DNA of 64,000 nucleotides from Steroidobacteraceae bacterium (GCA_019634915.1 JAHCAN010000011.1:23399-87398); one strand, 5' to 3'. Shown: positions 1 to 8,710, counted from the stretch's first letter. Program-made: numbers and translations. The notes: a model not told the origin generated them from the letters alone.

Positions 1-1173
1 ATCGCCGCCGCAGCCGAATACGACGCCGAGCCGCCCGGATGCGTGCGTGCGCGCCGCGGCGAGCGCCTTGTCGAGCGCGTCTGGCGTGTGCGCGTAGTCG
101 ACGATCACGAGCGGCGCGCCGGCTTCGCCACCGAAGGACTCCATGCGCCCGGGCGGCGCGCCGCACTCGCCGAGTGCGCGCAGCGCGGTCGCGAACGGGA
201 TCTCCCACGCGAGCAGCACGGCGAGCACCGCGAGCACGTTGTCGGCGTTGAAGTCGCCGACCAGGCGCGTCGCGAGCTCGCCTGCCCCCCACTCGCTCTC
301 GACGTCCAGCTCGAGGCCGCGCGCGACGCGGCGCGTCGCGACCGCGCGCACGCTCGCGCGATCGCGGCGCGAGACGGTGACGAGACGCCCGGCGTCGCGC
401 GCATGCAGGTCGGCGAGCGAGCTGCCGAGCGGATCGTCGATGTTGATCACGCGCGCCGCGAGCGTCGGCCAGGCGAACAGCATCGACTTGGCGGCACCGT
501 ACTCGCTCATCGTGTGGTGGTAATCGAGATGATCGCGCGTCAGGTTGGTGAACACCGCGGTGTGGAAGCGCACGCCGGCGACCCGGCCCTGGTCGAGCGC
601 ATGCGAGGAGACTTCCATCGCGACACAATCGGCGCCGCTGTCGCGCAGCGCCGCGAGCTGGCGATGCACGGACACCGCGTCCGGCGTCGTGTGCGTCGCG
701 GCCTGGAGCGCATCCGGCGTGCCGTAGCCGAGCGTGCCGCTGTAGCTCGCGCGCCGGCCGCAGGCGGTCAGTGCCTGCGCCGTGAGCCAGGCGGTCGTCG
801 TCTTGCCGTTGGTGCCGGTGACGCCGACCAGCGTGATCGCCGCCGACGGCTCGCCGAAGAAGCGGTCGGCGATCGTGCCGAGCCGCGCGTGCAGCTGCGG
901 CACGGGGGCGACGAGGATCTGCGACGGAAAGGCCGGCACGCGCAGTCCCTCGACGGGCTCCCAGAAGATCGCGCGCGCGCCGCGCTCGATCGCCTCGGCC
1001 GCGTGCGCGAGACCGTGTGTCGTGCGGCCGGCGCAGGCGAGGAACGCGCCGCCGGGACGCACCTGGGCGCTCGACACCGTGATGTCGGTGACCTCGACAT
1101 CCGCGGGTAGCGTCGCGAGATCGCCGAGCAGCTCGCCGAGGCGGCGTGGCGGCATGCGGTCCACGCCCGTCAT
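1..1173 (-). CDS. murE: UDP-MurNAc-tripeptide (meso-DAP) ligase MurE, 3' end outside window
   Basis: Cytoplasmic ATP-dependent ligase that adds the third peptide residue, normally meso-diaminopimelate, to UDP-MurNAc-L-Ala-D-Glu. Reading from an ATG at 1173 gives 391 codons without a stop. The Mur ligase nucleotide loop GVTGTNGKTTT lies near residues 117-127 (Lys about 124), followed by SSHAL and TNLTRDHLDYH central-domain motifs. The C-terminal domain begins near GDFNADNVLAVLA and contains VIVDYAHTPDAL. The window ends inside the FGCGGD motif, so the DNPR substrate-specificity motif and roughly the last 100 residues are missing; the choice of DAP is inferred from the lineage. Its ATG overlaps the ftsI stop as ATGA, indicating translational coupling inside the dcw operon. 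It looks intact as far as it runs. Confidence 0.95.
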   Translation of the reverse strand, partial: MTGVDRMPPRRLGELLGDLATLPADVEVTDITVSSAQVRPGGAFLACAGRTTHGLAHAAEAIERGARAIFWEPVEGLRVPAFPSQILVAPVPQLHARLGTIADRFFGEPSAAITLVGVTGTNGKTTTAWLTAQALTACGRRASYSGTLGYGTPDALQAATHTTPDAVSVHRQLAALRDSGADCVAMEVSSHALDQGRVAGVRFHTAVFTNLTRDHLDYHHTMSEYGAAKSMLFAWPTLAARVINIDDPLGSSLADLHARDAGRLVTVSRRDRASVRAVATRRVARGLELDVESEWGAGELATRLVGDFNADNVLAVLAVLLAWEIPFATALRALGECGAPPGRMESFGGEAGAPLVIVDYAHTPDALDKALAAARTHASGRLGVVFGCGGD

Positions 1174-2960
1174 CGCAGCGCCACCTGGCGTCGCGACGGC
1201 GACGGCACGCCCGGGTCCGCGCCTTCGCCGGGCTTGCCGATCCCGGCATCGGGCGCGACCGCCATCAGCCGCAGCGCGCCACCGACCACGCGCGAGAACA
1301 CCGGCGCGGCAACGTCACCGGCGTAGTAACGGCCGGCGCCCGGCTCGTCGATGATCACGACGGCGGCGAGGCGCGGTTGCGTCGCAGGGGCGACGCCGCC
1401 GAACACCGCCATGTAACGGTCGGTCGAATAACCACCCGCGTTCGCCTTCCAGGCCGTGCCGGTCTTGCCGGCGACGCGGTAGCCGGGGATCGCGGCGCGC
1501 AGCCCTGTGCCCTCCGGCGACACGACCGACTCGAGCATGTGCACGAGCTCGCGCGACACCCGCTCGTCGAGCACGCGGTCCGCGGGCGGGATCGCGTCGA
1601 CGCGCAGGAACGACACCGGCCGCGAATTGCCGCCGGCGCCGATCGTCGCGTAGGCATGCGCGAGCTGCAGCGGCGTGACCGACAGGCCGTAGCCATAGGA
1701 CATCGTCGCGATGCCGATCGGCCGCCAGTGCGACCAGTGCGGCAGCAGGCCGGCGGACTCGCCCGGATAGCCGCTGGTCGTCACCTGGCCGAAGCCGAGG
1801 CGCGTCAGCGTGGTCCACATCTGCTCGGGATCGAGCGACAGCGCGATGTGCGTCATGCCGACGTTCGAGCTCTTCGCGAGCACCGTCGCGAGGTCGATGC
1901 GCCCGAGGTTGTGCTTGTCCTCGATCGGCTTGGCGCCGACGCGGATGAAGCCGGGCGAGGTGTCGACGATGCTGCGCTCGTCGTACTTGCCGGACGCGAG
2001 CGCCGCGGCGACCACGAACGGCTTGATCGACGAGCCCGGCTCGAGGATGTCGGTCGCCGCGCGGTTGCGATAGGTGCGCGCGTTGATCTGGTCGCGGTCG
2101 TTCGGGTTGTAGGCCGGCTGGTTGACCATCGCCAGCACTTCGCCGGTCGTCACGTCGAGCACGATCACCGAGCCCGACTTCGCGCGCTGCTCGCGGATCG
2201 CCGCCTTCAGCTCGCGATAGGCGAGGTACTGGATGCGCAGGTCAATCGACAGCACGAGATCCCGGCCCGGGTGCACCGGGCGGATGCTCTCGACGTCCTG
2301 CACGACCCGTCCGTAGCGGTCCTGGATCACGCGCTTCGCGCCGTCCTCGCCGGCGAGCCAGTGATCGAACGCGAGCTCGATGCCCTCCTGGCCGGCATCG
2401 TCGATGTTCGTGAAACCGAGCAGATGGCCGACGACCTCGCCCGACGGGTAGTAGCGGCGGTATTCGCGCACGAGATACACGCCCGGCACGCCGAGCGCCT
2501 TGACCTTCGCGGCCTCCTCCGGCTGCATGTGGCGGCGCAGGTAGAGGAATTCGCGGTCGAGGTTCGACGTGACGCGCCGCGCGAGCTCGTTCTTGTCGAG
2601 CTTCAGCGCGCCGGCGAGCCGCGGCAGCTGATCGGTCGCGAGCGCGAGCTCCTGCGGATTCGCCCACACCGAATCGACCGGCGTGCTGACCGCGATCGGC
2701 TCGCCGTAACGGTCGGTGATCGTGCCGCGGTGGGCGGCGATCGCGGTGACGCGCGAGAAGCGTGCGTTGCCCTCGCCGGCGAGGAACGCGTGATCCATCA
2801 GCTGCAGGTCGACCGCGCGCCACAGCAGGCCGGCGGCCGCAAGCACCAGCACGGCGAACACCACGCGGCTGCGCCAGCGGAACGACTTCGGCGTCGATTC
2901 GCCGCCGCCGAAACGGCTGCCGCCGCGCGTGCCGCCCCTGTCGCGACGATCGCGCATCAT
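1170..2960 (-). CDS. ftsI: Peptidoglycan D,D-transpeptidase FtsI (PBP3)
   Basis: Septal peptidoglycan cross-linking enzyme of the divisome, a class B penicillin-binding protein anchored in the inner membrane. The 596-residue product has a short cytoplasmic N-terminus, one membrane helix near residues 28-48 (VVFAVLVLAAAGLLW), a dimerisation/pedestal region beginning HRGTITDRYGEPIA, and the transpeptidase domain with catalytic SSIK (Ser about 310), SSN (about 362) and KTGTA (about 498). An ATGATG at 2960 whose first four bases overlap the ftsL stop fixes the start; a longer reading frame upstream belongs to antisense of ftsL. Length agrees with the family (about 580-600). It sits between ftsL and murE in the standard dcw order. 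Confidence 0.96.
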   Translation of the reverse strand: MMRDRRDRGGTRGGSRFGGGESTPKSFRWRSRVVFAVLVLAAAGLLWRAVDLQLMDHAFLAGEGNARFSRVTAIAAHRGTITDRYGEPIAVSTPVDSVWANPQELALATDQLPRLAGALKLDKNELARRVTSNLDREFLYLRRHMQPEEAAKVKALGVPGVYLVREYRRYYPSGEVVGHLLGFTNIDDAGQEGIELAFDHWLAGEDGAKRVIQDRYGRVVQDVESIRPVHPGRDLVLSIDLRIQYLAYRELKAAIREQRAKSGSVIVLDVTTGEVLAMVNQPAYNPNDRDQINARTYRNRAATDILEPGSSIKPFVVAAALASGKYDERSIVDTSPGFIRVGAKPIEDKHNLGRIDLATVLAKSSNVGMTHIALSLDPEQMWTTLTRLGFGQVTTSGYPGESAGLLPHWSHWRPIGIATMSYGYGLSVTPLQLAHAYATIGAGGNSRPVSFLRVDAIPPADRVLDERVSRELVHMLESVVSPEGTGLRAAIPGYRVAGKTGTAWKANAGGYSTDRYMAVFGGVAPATQPRLAAVVIIDEPGAGRYYAGDVAAPVFSRVVGGALRLMAVAPDAGIGKPGEGADPGVPSPSRRQVALR

Positions 2961-3241
2961 GGCCGCACGACCTCGATGTCCTGCGGCGCCGGGCTCGACA
3001 TCTTCAGGCGTGCGCGCGCGACGTTCTCGACGAAGGCGTGCGTCGACCAGGCGCTCTGCTCGAGCTGCAGCCGGCCCCACTCGACCTCGAGGTTGTCACG
3101 CTGCGCGTTCAGGCGCTCGAGCTCGATGAACAGCTCGCGCGAGCGGTGCTTGGCCCAGATCGCACCCGCGGCCGAGCCGAGCGCGAGCAGCCACAGCAGC
3201 GGCACCGCGATCGCGAGTGTCCTGCGCGACAGCCCGATCAC
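2957..3241 (-). CDS. ftsL: Cell division protein FtsL
   Basis: Small bitopic divisome protein that forms a periplasmic coiled coil with FtsB and FtsQ. The 94-residue product starts at GTG 3241, which overlaps the rsmH stop as GTGA. It has a basic N-terminus, one membrane helix around residues 8-30 (LAIAVPLLWLLALGSAAGAI), then a heptad-like stretch ELFIELERLNAQRDNLEVEW and a C-terminal tail ending VVRP. FtsL is poorly conserved, so the call rests on size, topology, the conserved ERLN..RD..EVEWG.LQLEQ signature and position between rsmH and ftsI. The reading frame is open far upstream, but that part is antisense to rsmH and is not coding. Confidence 0.9.
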   Translation of the reverse strand: MIGLSRRTLAIAVPLLWLLALGSAAGAIWAKHRSRELFIELERLNAQRDNLEVEWGRLQLEQSAWSTHAFVENVARARLKMSSPAPQDIEVVRP

Positions 3242-4161
3242 GCGACGCGCTCCGCGACGCGCAGCACGGCGCTGCGTGCGCGGGGATTGGCGGCCACCTC
3301 GGCCGCGCCGGCCTTGTGCTTGCCACCGACGAGCCGCAGGCGCGGTGCGGCATGCGGCGGCAGCACGGGCAGTTTCGCGAGCAGCGGATCGACGGCGGAT
3401 TCGCGCTGCATGAAGCGCTTGACCGCGCGGTCCTCGAGCGAATGGAAGGCGATCACCGCGAGGCGCCCGCCGATCGCGAGGACGTCGAGCGCGGCGGCGA
3501 GGCCGCGCTCGAGCTGGCCGAGTTCGTCGTTGACGTGCATGCGCAGCGCCTGGAAGGTGCGCGTCGCCGGATGCTTGCCGTCGCGCGTGCGGACCGCACC
3601 GGCGACGATCGCGGCGAGTTCGCGCGTGCGCGTGAGCGGCGCACGCTCGCGCGCGGCGGCGATCGCCTGCGCGACGCGGCGCGCGTAGCGTTCCTCGCCG
3701 AGCGTCGCGATCACTTCGCGCATCTCGTCGACGCTCGCGCGCGCGAGCCACGCCGCGACAGGCTCACCGCGTGACGGATCCATGCGCATGTCGAGCGGAC
3801 CGTCCTGCGTGAAACTGAAGCCGCGCGCGGCTTCGTCCAGCTGGGGCGAGGACACGCCGAGGTCGAACAGCACGCCCGCAACCGGCCGAGCGCCCGCATG
3901 CCCGGACACGACCTGCCGAAGATCGGCAAACGACGCGTGGACGAGCGCAAGCCGCACCTCGGCCGCAAAGCGCACGCGACCGGCCGCGATGGCCTCTGGA
4001 TCGCGATCGAGCGCGAGCACGCGCCCTTCTCGACCCAGGGTTTCGAGTAACCGTGCCGTGTGTCCGCCGCGCCCGAACGTCGCATCGATGTAAAGACCGT
4101 CCGCTTTCGGAGCGAGGCCATGCAGCACTTCCTCGACAAGCACCGGTATGTGCTCATCCAT
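3238..4161 (-). CDS. rsmH: 16S rRNA (cytosine1402-N4)-methyltransferase RsmH
   Basis: SAM-dependent methylation of N4 of C1402 in the ribosomal P site. The 307-residue protein begins MDEHIPVLVEEVLHGL and has the SAM motif DATFGRGGHT (residues 26-35), LFDLGVSSPQLDEAARGFSF (from about 98) with GPLDMRMD just after, a helical insert, and the C-terminal AFHSLEDRAVKRFM block. Length and motifs match MraW/RsmH. It lies 69 bp after mraZ and overlaps ftsL by four bases. Expression should follow the mra promoter and MraZ. Confidence 0.97.
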   Translation of the reverse strand: MDEHIPVLVEEVLHGLAPKADGLYIDATFGRGGHTARLLETLGREGRVLALDRDPEAIAAGRVRFAAEVRLALVHASFADLRQVVSGHAGARPVAGVLFDLGVSSPQLDEAARGFSFTQDGPLDMRMDPSRGEPVAAWLARASVDEMREVIATLGEERYARRVAQAIAAARERAPLTRTRELAAIVAGAVRTRDGKHPATRTFQALRMHVNDELGQLERGLAAALDVLAIGGRLAVIAFHSLEDRAVKRFMQRESAVDPLLAKLPVLPPHAAPRLRLVGGKHKAGAAEVAANPRARSAVLRVAERVA

Positions 4162-4230
4162 CGCGCCTGGCCCTCACGAAGCGGTCCGACCGCCCCCTTC
4201 CCCGCAAAAATCCTTCGCCAATCCTTCGAG

Positions 4231-4683
4231 TCAGAGCGACAGCGATTCGAGTTCCGCCGGCAGATCCGTCGCGGTCTCTTCGTGCGCGAGCCACGCGTCG
4301 CGCCGCTCGCCCCATCGCGCTTCGTCCCACAGCTCGAAACGGTTGCCCTGACCCACCAGCATCACGTGCCGCGCGAGCGACGCGAATTCACGCAGCTCCG
4401 GCGGCAGCAGCAATCGCCCGTGCCCGTCGAGTTCGAGATCGGTGGCATGACCCACCATCAGCCGCTGCAGCCGGCGCGCCTGCGCATGCAGGCTCGGCAG
4501 GCTCATCAACTTGCGTTCGATCTGCTCCCAGTCGGGCAGCGGGTAGAGGAGCAGGCACTGGTCGCGGTCGACGGTGACGACGAGGTGACCGTCGCAACGC
4601 TCGGCCACGGCCGACCGGTAGCGGGTTGGCAGCGCCATCCGGCCCTTGTCGTCGAGCGTGACTTTTGTTGCACCGCGGAACAT
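4231..4683 (-). CDS. mraZ: Transcriptional regulator MraZ
   Basis: DNA-binding regulator of the dcw cluster, built from two AbrB-like swapped-hairpin domains; this 150-residue product has one at about residues 5-52 (MFRGATKVTLDDKGRMALPTRY type) and one at about 77-124 (GHATDLELDGHGRLLLPPEL). The start chosen is ATG 4683, giving the family N-terminus MFRGAT. An in-frame ATG at 4728 lies at or upstream of the predicted transcription start (about 4730), so it cannot serve; another at 4698 would add five residues and sits inside a palindrome. No strong Shine-Dalgarno precedes 4683. The family is autoregulatory in E. coli through TGGG repeats, which are present just upstream here. Confidence 0.95.
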   Translation of the reverse strand: MFRGATKVTLDDKGRMALPTRYRSAVAERCDGHLVVTVDRDQCLLLYPLPDWEQIERKLMSLPSLHAQARRLQRLMVGHATDLELDGHGRLLLPPELREFASLARHVMLVGQGNRFELWDEARWGERRDAWLAHEETATDLPAELESLSL

Positions 4684-4689
4684 GCCGGA

Positions 4690-4707
4690 TGGGTCCATGT
4701 GGACCCA
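4690..4707. repeat. 18-bp perfect palindrome in the mraZ leader
   Basis: TGGGTCCA and TGGACCCA form an 8-bp perfect inverted repeat around a 2-bp centre, starting 7 bases upstream of the mraZ ATG. It incorporates one intact and one degenerate MraZ box, and in the transcript would form a hairpin where a ribosome site is expected. Role unknown: either an operator extension or a translational hairpin. Confidence 0.6.
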
Positions 4708-4737
4708 TTTCTCCCCACTTTTTCCCACTTGGCGCCA
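4694..4737 (-). promoter_or_regulatory. MraZ operator: TGGG boxes at 10-bp pitch
   Basis: On the minus strand, TGGG boxes lie at 4724-4727, 4714-4717 and 4704-4707, with degenerate boxes TGGC at 4734-4737 and TGGA at 4694-4697, all exactly 10 bp apart. E. coli MraZ is known to bind three TGGGN repeats with 5-bp spacers, the same pitch. The array begins at the -10 element and runs past the predicted start, as expected for repression. Assignment to MraZ is inference from family knowledge. Confidence 0.8.
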
Positions 4738-4765
4738 CTATAGAAACGCGCCGGTGCACTGTCAA
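4737..4765 (-). promoter_or_regulatory. Sigma-70 promoter of the mra/dcw operon
   Basis: Minus strand TTGACA (4765-4760), exactly 17 bp, then TATAGT (4742-4737): a full -35 match and a 5/6 -10 match, exceptional in this GC-rich window. The predicted transcription start is near 4730, about 47 nt upstream of the mraZ ATG and inside the MraZ-box array. Confidence 0.85.
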
Positions 4766-4896
4766 CGCGCGGCGAGGGAAAAAATTGCGGGCCGACAAGA
4801 ACTTACGCTCGATCCGGCCCGCCGTCGAGGGGATTTTTCCGGAGCGACCTCTTAGCTATCAGAGGCTTGGAAGACGAAGCTTATACAGTAGTGAAG

Positions 4897-5235
<339 letters not shown>

Positions 5236-5252
<17 letters not shown>

Positions 5253-6117
5253 GCCGCGAGGATACACCACCGCTCCCCAGATTGACTGCGACGTCGTAGG
5301 CCTCGCTGCGGCGCGCGCCGGTGATCTGCGCGGCGAGCGCCGCGGCCTTGCTCGGCGGCAGTTCCTTCGCGAGCAGCGCGACCACGCGCCCGAGTTCGCC
5401 CGGGGCCACGGCGCTCGCGGCGACCTGCGGCGCGCCGGCGACGACCAGCGTGATTTCGCCGCGCGCGACATTGGCGTCTTCGCGCGCGCGCTGCGACAGC
5501 TCGCCGAGCGAGCCGCGATAGACGGTTTCATGCGCCTTGGTCAGCTCGCGGCCGAGCGCCGCCGCGCGCGCCGCGCCGAATGCAGCGGTGATGTCGGCCA
5601 GGCTGTCGACGATGCGGTGCGGCGCCTCGAAGAACACCAGCGTGCGCGGCTCGTGGGCGAGTTGCGAGAGCCGTTCGCGCCGCTCGCGGCCGCGCGCGGG
5701 CAGGAAGCCCTCGAAGCAGAAGCGCGTGGTCGGGACGCCGGCGATGCTGAGCGCCGCCGTGATCGCCGACGGGCCGGGCACCGCGCGCACGTCGTGGCCG
5801 GCGGCGCGCGCCGCGCGCACCAGTTCGTAGCCCGGATCCGACAGCAGCGGCGTGCCCGCGTCGCTGACCAGCGCGATCACCGCACCGGCGGCGAGCCGCG
5901 CCATCAGCTCGTCGATGCGCGCCGCCTCGTTGTGCTCGTGCAGCGAAATGACCGGGCGCGACAGGCCCATCGCGTTCAGCAGCTGGCCGGTGCGGCGCGT
6001 GTCCTCGGCGGCAACCAGATCGGCCTGGGCAAGCGCATCGCGCGCGCGGGGCGAGAGATCGCCGAGGTTGCCGATCGGCGTGGCGATGACATCGATCCGG
6101 CCCGCACTTGCAGCCAC
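5236..6117 (-). CDS. rsmI: 16S rRNA (cytidine1402-2'-O)-methyltransferase RsmI
   Basis: SAM-dependent 2'-O-methylation of C1402, the nucleotide whose N4 is methylated by RsmH encoded nearby. The start is GTG 6117, five bases after GGGGAGA; the 293-residue product begins just before the tetrapyrrole-methylase-fold motif VIATPIGNLGD (residues 10-20). It contains AAEDTRRTG, LVSDAGTPLLSDPG (near 85-98), the AVPGPSAITAALSIAG loop and FFEAPHR. Its last codons, ending in a TAA at 5236, lie within the rnpB P1 helix. It is divergent from lpoA, as in E. coli (yraL/yraM). Confidence 0.95.
5259..5287 (-). promoter_or_regulatory. Candidate rnpB promoter inside rsmI
   Basis: Minus strand TATCCT at 5264-5259, 17 bp from a weak AGTCAA at 5287-5282. 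A start seven bases beyond the -10 box falls at 5251-5252, exactly the 5' end predicted from the P1 helix. The -35 match is poor, so the support comes mainly from position. Confidence 0.45.
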
Positions 6118-6123
6118 TATACT
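6118..6123 (+). promoter_or_regulatory. Possible -10 box for lpoA
   Basis: TATACT lies directly against the rsmI GTG start in the 79-bp divergent gap. No good -35 element is visible at 16-18 bp, so this is a weak suggestion only. Confidence 0.3.
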
Positions 6124-6196
6124 CTCCCCGATGCGTCGATCCGCTCTCGACAGCTCACCCCGGCATCGTGCCGCCCGGCGAAAGGCGAAGCAACAC

Positions 6197-8065
6197 ATGT
6201 GGACATGGACTGAGGGACGCGCGCACTGGCCCGCACTGCTCGCGACGCTGCTGCTCGCCTCGTGCACGAGCATCGGTCCGCGTTCGGCGCCGGTGCCGAC
6301 CGTCGAGCGTGCGGAGCAGGCGGCGCAGCAGGGCCGCCCGGCCGACGCCGCGCGCAGCTACGAAGCGCTGGCAGCGGCGCGCAGCGGCGCCGAAGTGCTC
6401 GACATGCAGCTGCGCGCCGCGCGCGCCTGGCTCGCCGCGCGCGAGCCCGACGAAGCCGCGCGCGTGCTCGCCGCCGCCGCGCCCGCCGCGAACGCGCGAC
6501 AGGCCCTCGAGGTGCAGCTGGTCGGCATCGAGATCCGCCTCGCGCGCGGCGACGCGCAGCGCGCGTGGGCCGAGCTTGCGGCGCTCACGCAGCCCGCACC
6601 CGGCCAGGGCCTCGCGCGCTACCTCGAAGTGCGCGAGCGCGCGGCCTTCGCGACCGCGCGTTACGCCGAGGGTGTGCGCGCCGAGATCGCGCGTGAACCG
6701 CTGCTCACGACACCCGAAGAGCGCCGCGCGAGCCGCAGCGCGCTGCTCGCCGCGCTGCGCGCCGCGCTCGAAGGCGGCGCGCGGATCTCCCCCGCCTCCG
6801 AGCGTGACCCGGTCGTGCGCGGCTGGCTCGAACTCGCGCCGATCGCGGTCACCGCCGCGACGATGCCGACGACGATCGGTCCGGCGCTGCAGCACTGGCG
6901 CGGCCGCTACCCGTCGCATCCGGCGAACGAGATCATCCGCAGTGACATCGAGATGCAGGGCAGCGGCCCGACGGCACGCCCGGCCGAGCGTGTCTCGCAC
7001 ATCGCGCTGCTGCTGCCGGTCTCGGGCCGGCAGGCCGCGGCCGCCGCGCAGATCCGCGACGGCTTCTTCACGGCCTGGTACGCGATGCCGGTCGCCGAGC
7101 GACCGCAGCTGCGCGTCTACGACACCTCGAGCGGCAACGTGGCTGACTCGATCTCGCGCGCGGCCGCCGCGGGCGCCACGGTGATCGTCGGCCCACTGCT
7201 GCGCGAGGAAGTCAGCGGCGCCGCGCACTACGCGGGCCCGCGCCCGCCGATCCTCGCGCTCAACTTCCTCGCCGCGGGCGAACCCGCGCCGGACAACTTC
7301 TACCAGTACGCGCTGTCGCCGGAGAACGAAGCGCGCTCGATCGCCGAGCGGCTCACGGGCCAGGGCCTGCGGCGCGGCGTTGCACTGGTGCCGGCCGGCG
7401 AATGGGGCACGCGCGTGCTGGCGGCGTTCACCGAGGCGCTGCGCGCATCCGGCGGCGAACTGGTCGGCACGGCGAGCTATTTCCCGGCGGAAGCAGATTA
7501 CTCGGCGCCGATCACCGAGCTGCTGCGCATCGACGCGAGCCGGGCGCGCCACCGGCGCATCGAGCAGGTCACGGGCGTCAAGCTCGCCTTCGAGCCGCGC
7601 CGCCGCGGCGATGCGCAGTTCATCTTCGCGCCGGCCCAGGCGCAGACCGCGCGCCAGCTGCGCCCGCAGCTGCGTTTCCACTACGCCGGCGACCTGCCGA
7701 CCTACTCCACGTCGGACGCCTACGAGCCGCATCCGACTGCCAACCAGGACCTCGACGGGCTCATCTTCCCGGACATGCCGTGGATGTTCGGCGTCGGCGC
7801 ACGCACCGGCAGCGTGCGCGAGGCGCTGCGCGGCGCCTGGGGCGAGAACGGCGCGGCGCGCGGTAAGCTGTTCGCCTTCGGCTACGACGCCTGCCTGCTG
7901 AGCGTCACGATCCCGGCCGGCACGCCGATCGACATCGATGGCCTCACCGGACGCCTGCGCATCGACGACGACCGGCGCGTGCGCCGCGAGCTCGAGTGGG
8001 CGCGCATCGTGAACGGCCAGCCGCGGCTACTCGATGCGGGCAGCGACACGGGCGCTGCCTACTGA
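6197..8065 (+). CDS. lpoA: Penicillin-binding protein activator LpoA (outer-membrane lipoprotein)
   Basis: Outer-membrane lipoprotein that, in E. coli, reaches through the periplasm to stimulate PBP1A. The 622-residue product starts at ATG 6197 with a lipoprotein signal peptide whose lipobox LLASC places the acylated Cys at residue 23. The N-terminal part is a helical repeat (TPR-like) region rich in Ala/Arg, and the C-terminal half, from about SHIALLLPVSGRQAAAAAQI, is a periplasmic binding protein-like fold with ATVIVGPLLREEV and PILALNFL. Upstream in-frame codons would give an implausible signal peptide. The gene is followed 15 bp later by yraN, the E. coli order. Confidence 0.92.
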   Translation: MWTWTEGRAHWPALLATLLLASCTSIGPRSAPVPTVERAEQAAQQGRPADAARSYEALAAARSGAEVLDMQLRAARAWLAAREPDEAARVLAAAAPAANARQALEVQLVGIEIRLARGDAQRAWAELAALTQPAPGQGLARYLEVRERAAFATARYAEGVRAEIAREPLLTTPEERRASRSALLAALRAALEGGARISPASERDPVVRGWLELAPIAVTAATMPTTIGPALQHWRGRYPSHPANEIIRSDIEMQGSGPTARPAERVSHIALLLPVSGRQAAAAAQIRDGFFTAWYAMPVAERPQLRVYDTSSGNVADSISRAAAAGATVIVGPLLREEVSGAAHYAGPRPPILALNFLAAGEPAPDNFYQYALSPENEARSIAERLTGQGLRRGVALVPAGEWGTRVLAAFTEALRASGGELVGTASYFPAEADYSAPITELLRIDASRARHRRIEQVTGVKLAFEPRRRGDAQFIFAPAQAQTARQLRPQLRFHYAGDLPTYSTSDAYEPHPTANQDLDGLIFPDMPWMFGVGARTGSVREALRGAWGENGAARGKLFAFGYDACLLSVTIPAGTPIDIDGLTGRLRIDDDRRVRRELEWARIVNGQPRLLDAGSDTGAAY

Positions 8066-8080
8066 GCGGCGGCGGCCGGC

Positions 8081-8452
8081 GTGGCGGCGGACAGGGACCG
8101 TCTGCAGCGGGGCCGCGATGCCGAGGAGCGCGCGGCGCGCTACCTCGAGGCGCAGGGCCTGACGATACTCGCGCGCAATTTCCGCCGGCGCGCCGGCGAG
8201 ATCGACATCGTCGCGCGCGACGGCGGCACGCTCGCGATCATCGAAGTGCGCTCGCGCGCAACCCGCAGCCACGGCGGTGCCGCGGCCAGTGTCGGCATGC
8301 GCAAGCAGCAACGCCTGATCCGCGCCGCACACCTGCTGCTCGCCGCGCATCCCGAGTGGCGGCGGCTCCCCGCGCGCTTCGACGTCGTGATCGAGGAAGG
8401 CGACGGCGAAGCGGCAAGAATCGAATGGATACGGCACGCGTTCACGACCTAG
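8081..8452 (+). CDS. yraN: UPF0102 family protein YraN
   Basis: Small predicted nuclease-fold protein of unknown cellular role. The 123-residue product starts at GTG 8081. It shows the family blocks GRDAEERAARYLEAQGLTILARNFR, GEIDIVARDGGTLAIIEVRSR (about 39-59, the PD-(D/E)xK-like strand region, here EVRSR instead of the more usual EVK.R) and the basic HGGAAASVGMRKQQRLIRAA helix. It follows lpoA in a probable operon. The diaA and yraP genes that follow in E. coli are absent; repeat copy 1 comes next. Confidence 0.9.
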   Translation: MAADRDRLQRGRDAEERAARYLEAQGLTILARNFRRRAGEIDIVARDGGTLAIIEVRSRATRSHGGAAASVGMRKQQRLIRAAHLLLAAHPEWRRLPARFDVVIEEGDGEAARIEWIRHAFTT

Positions 8453-8510
8453 CAAACGACGAATAGCGGACAGCCATGAGCGTTCGCGCAGGGTTCGCGC
8501 GCGGCCGTAC

Positions 8511-8710
8511 CGGGACGGTGGCGGTCGTCTTGCGGCCGACGACGAGCGTGGAGAGCGCCGAGGCGCGGCGAGCAGCGCGAGGCGTCGCGCAAAGGATTCT
8601 GCTGCCGCAGTTCAAATTCACGCCTCGCGCCGCCGCGCCGAGGGCACGGCGCCGCAGGCGCCGTGCTCGACCCGCGAGGAGTCGGCCGCAAGACGACCGC
8701 CACCGTCCCG
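8511..8710. repeat. Convergent-junction repeat, copy 1: structured core between 30-bp perfect inverted arms
   Basis: The 309-bp gap between yraN and sspB holds no convincing gene. Positions 8511-8540 are the exact reverse complement of 8681-8710 (30/30). Between them lies a core at 8549-8671 shared with copies 2 and 3. Within the core, 8644-8653 and 8657-8666 form a perfect 10-bp hairpin with a 3-base loop, and GGCGCGGCG plus GCGCGAGGCG on the left pair with CGCCTCGCGC plus CGCCGCGCC on the right. The arm sequence occurs nowhere else in the window as far as I can see. A weak open frame runs across it but is broken by a one-base length difference from copy 2, so it is treated as non-coding. 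Confidence 0.85.

Noticed and set aside
4684-4728. Longer mraZ start at ATG 4728.
   Set aside because: It lies at or upstream of the predicted transcription start of a near-consensus promoter and inside the MraZ boxes.
8511-8710. Repeat copies as ordinary intrinsic terminators or as simple MITEs.
   Set aside because: There are no U-tracts next to the arms and 130 or more bases lie between them, unlike intrinsic terminators. The arms are not shared between copies and no target duplication was seen, unlike typical MITEs.
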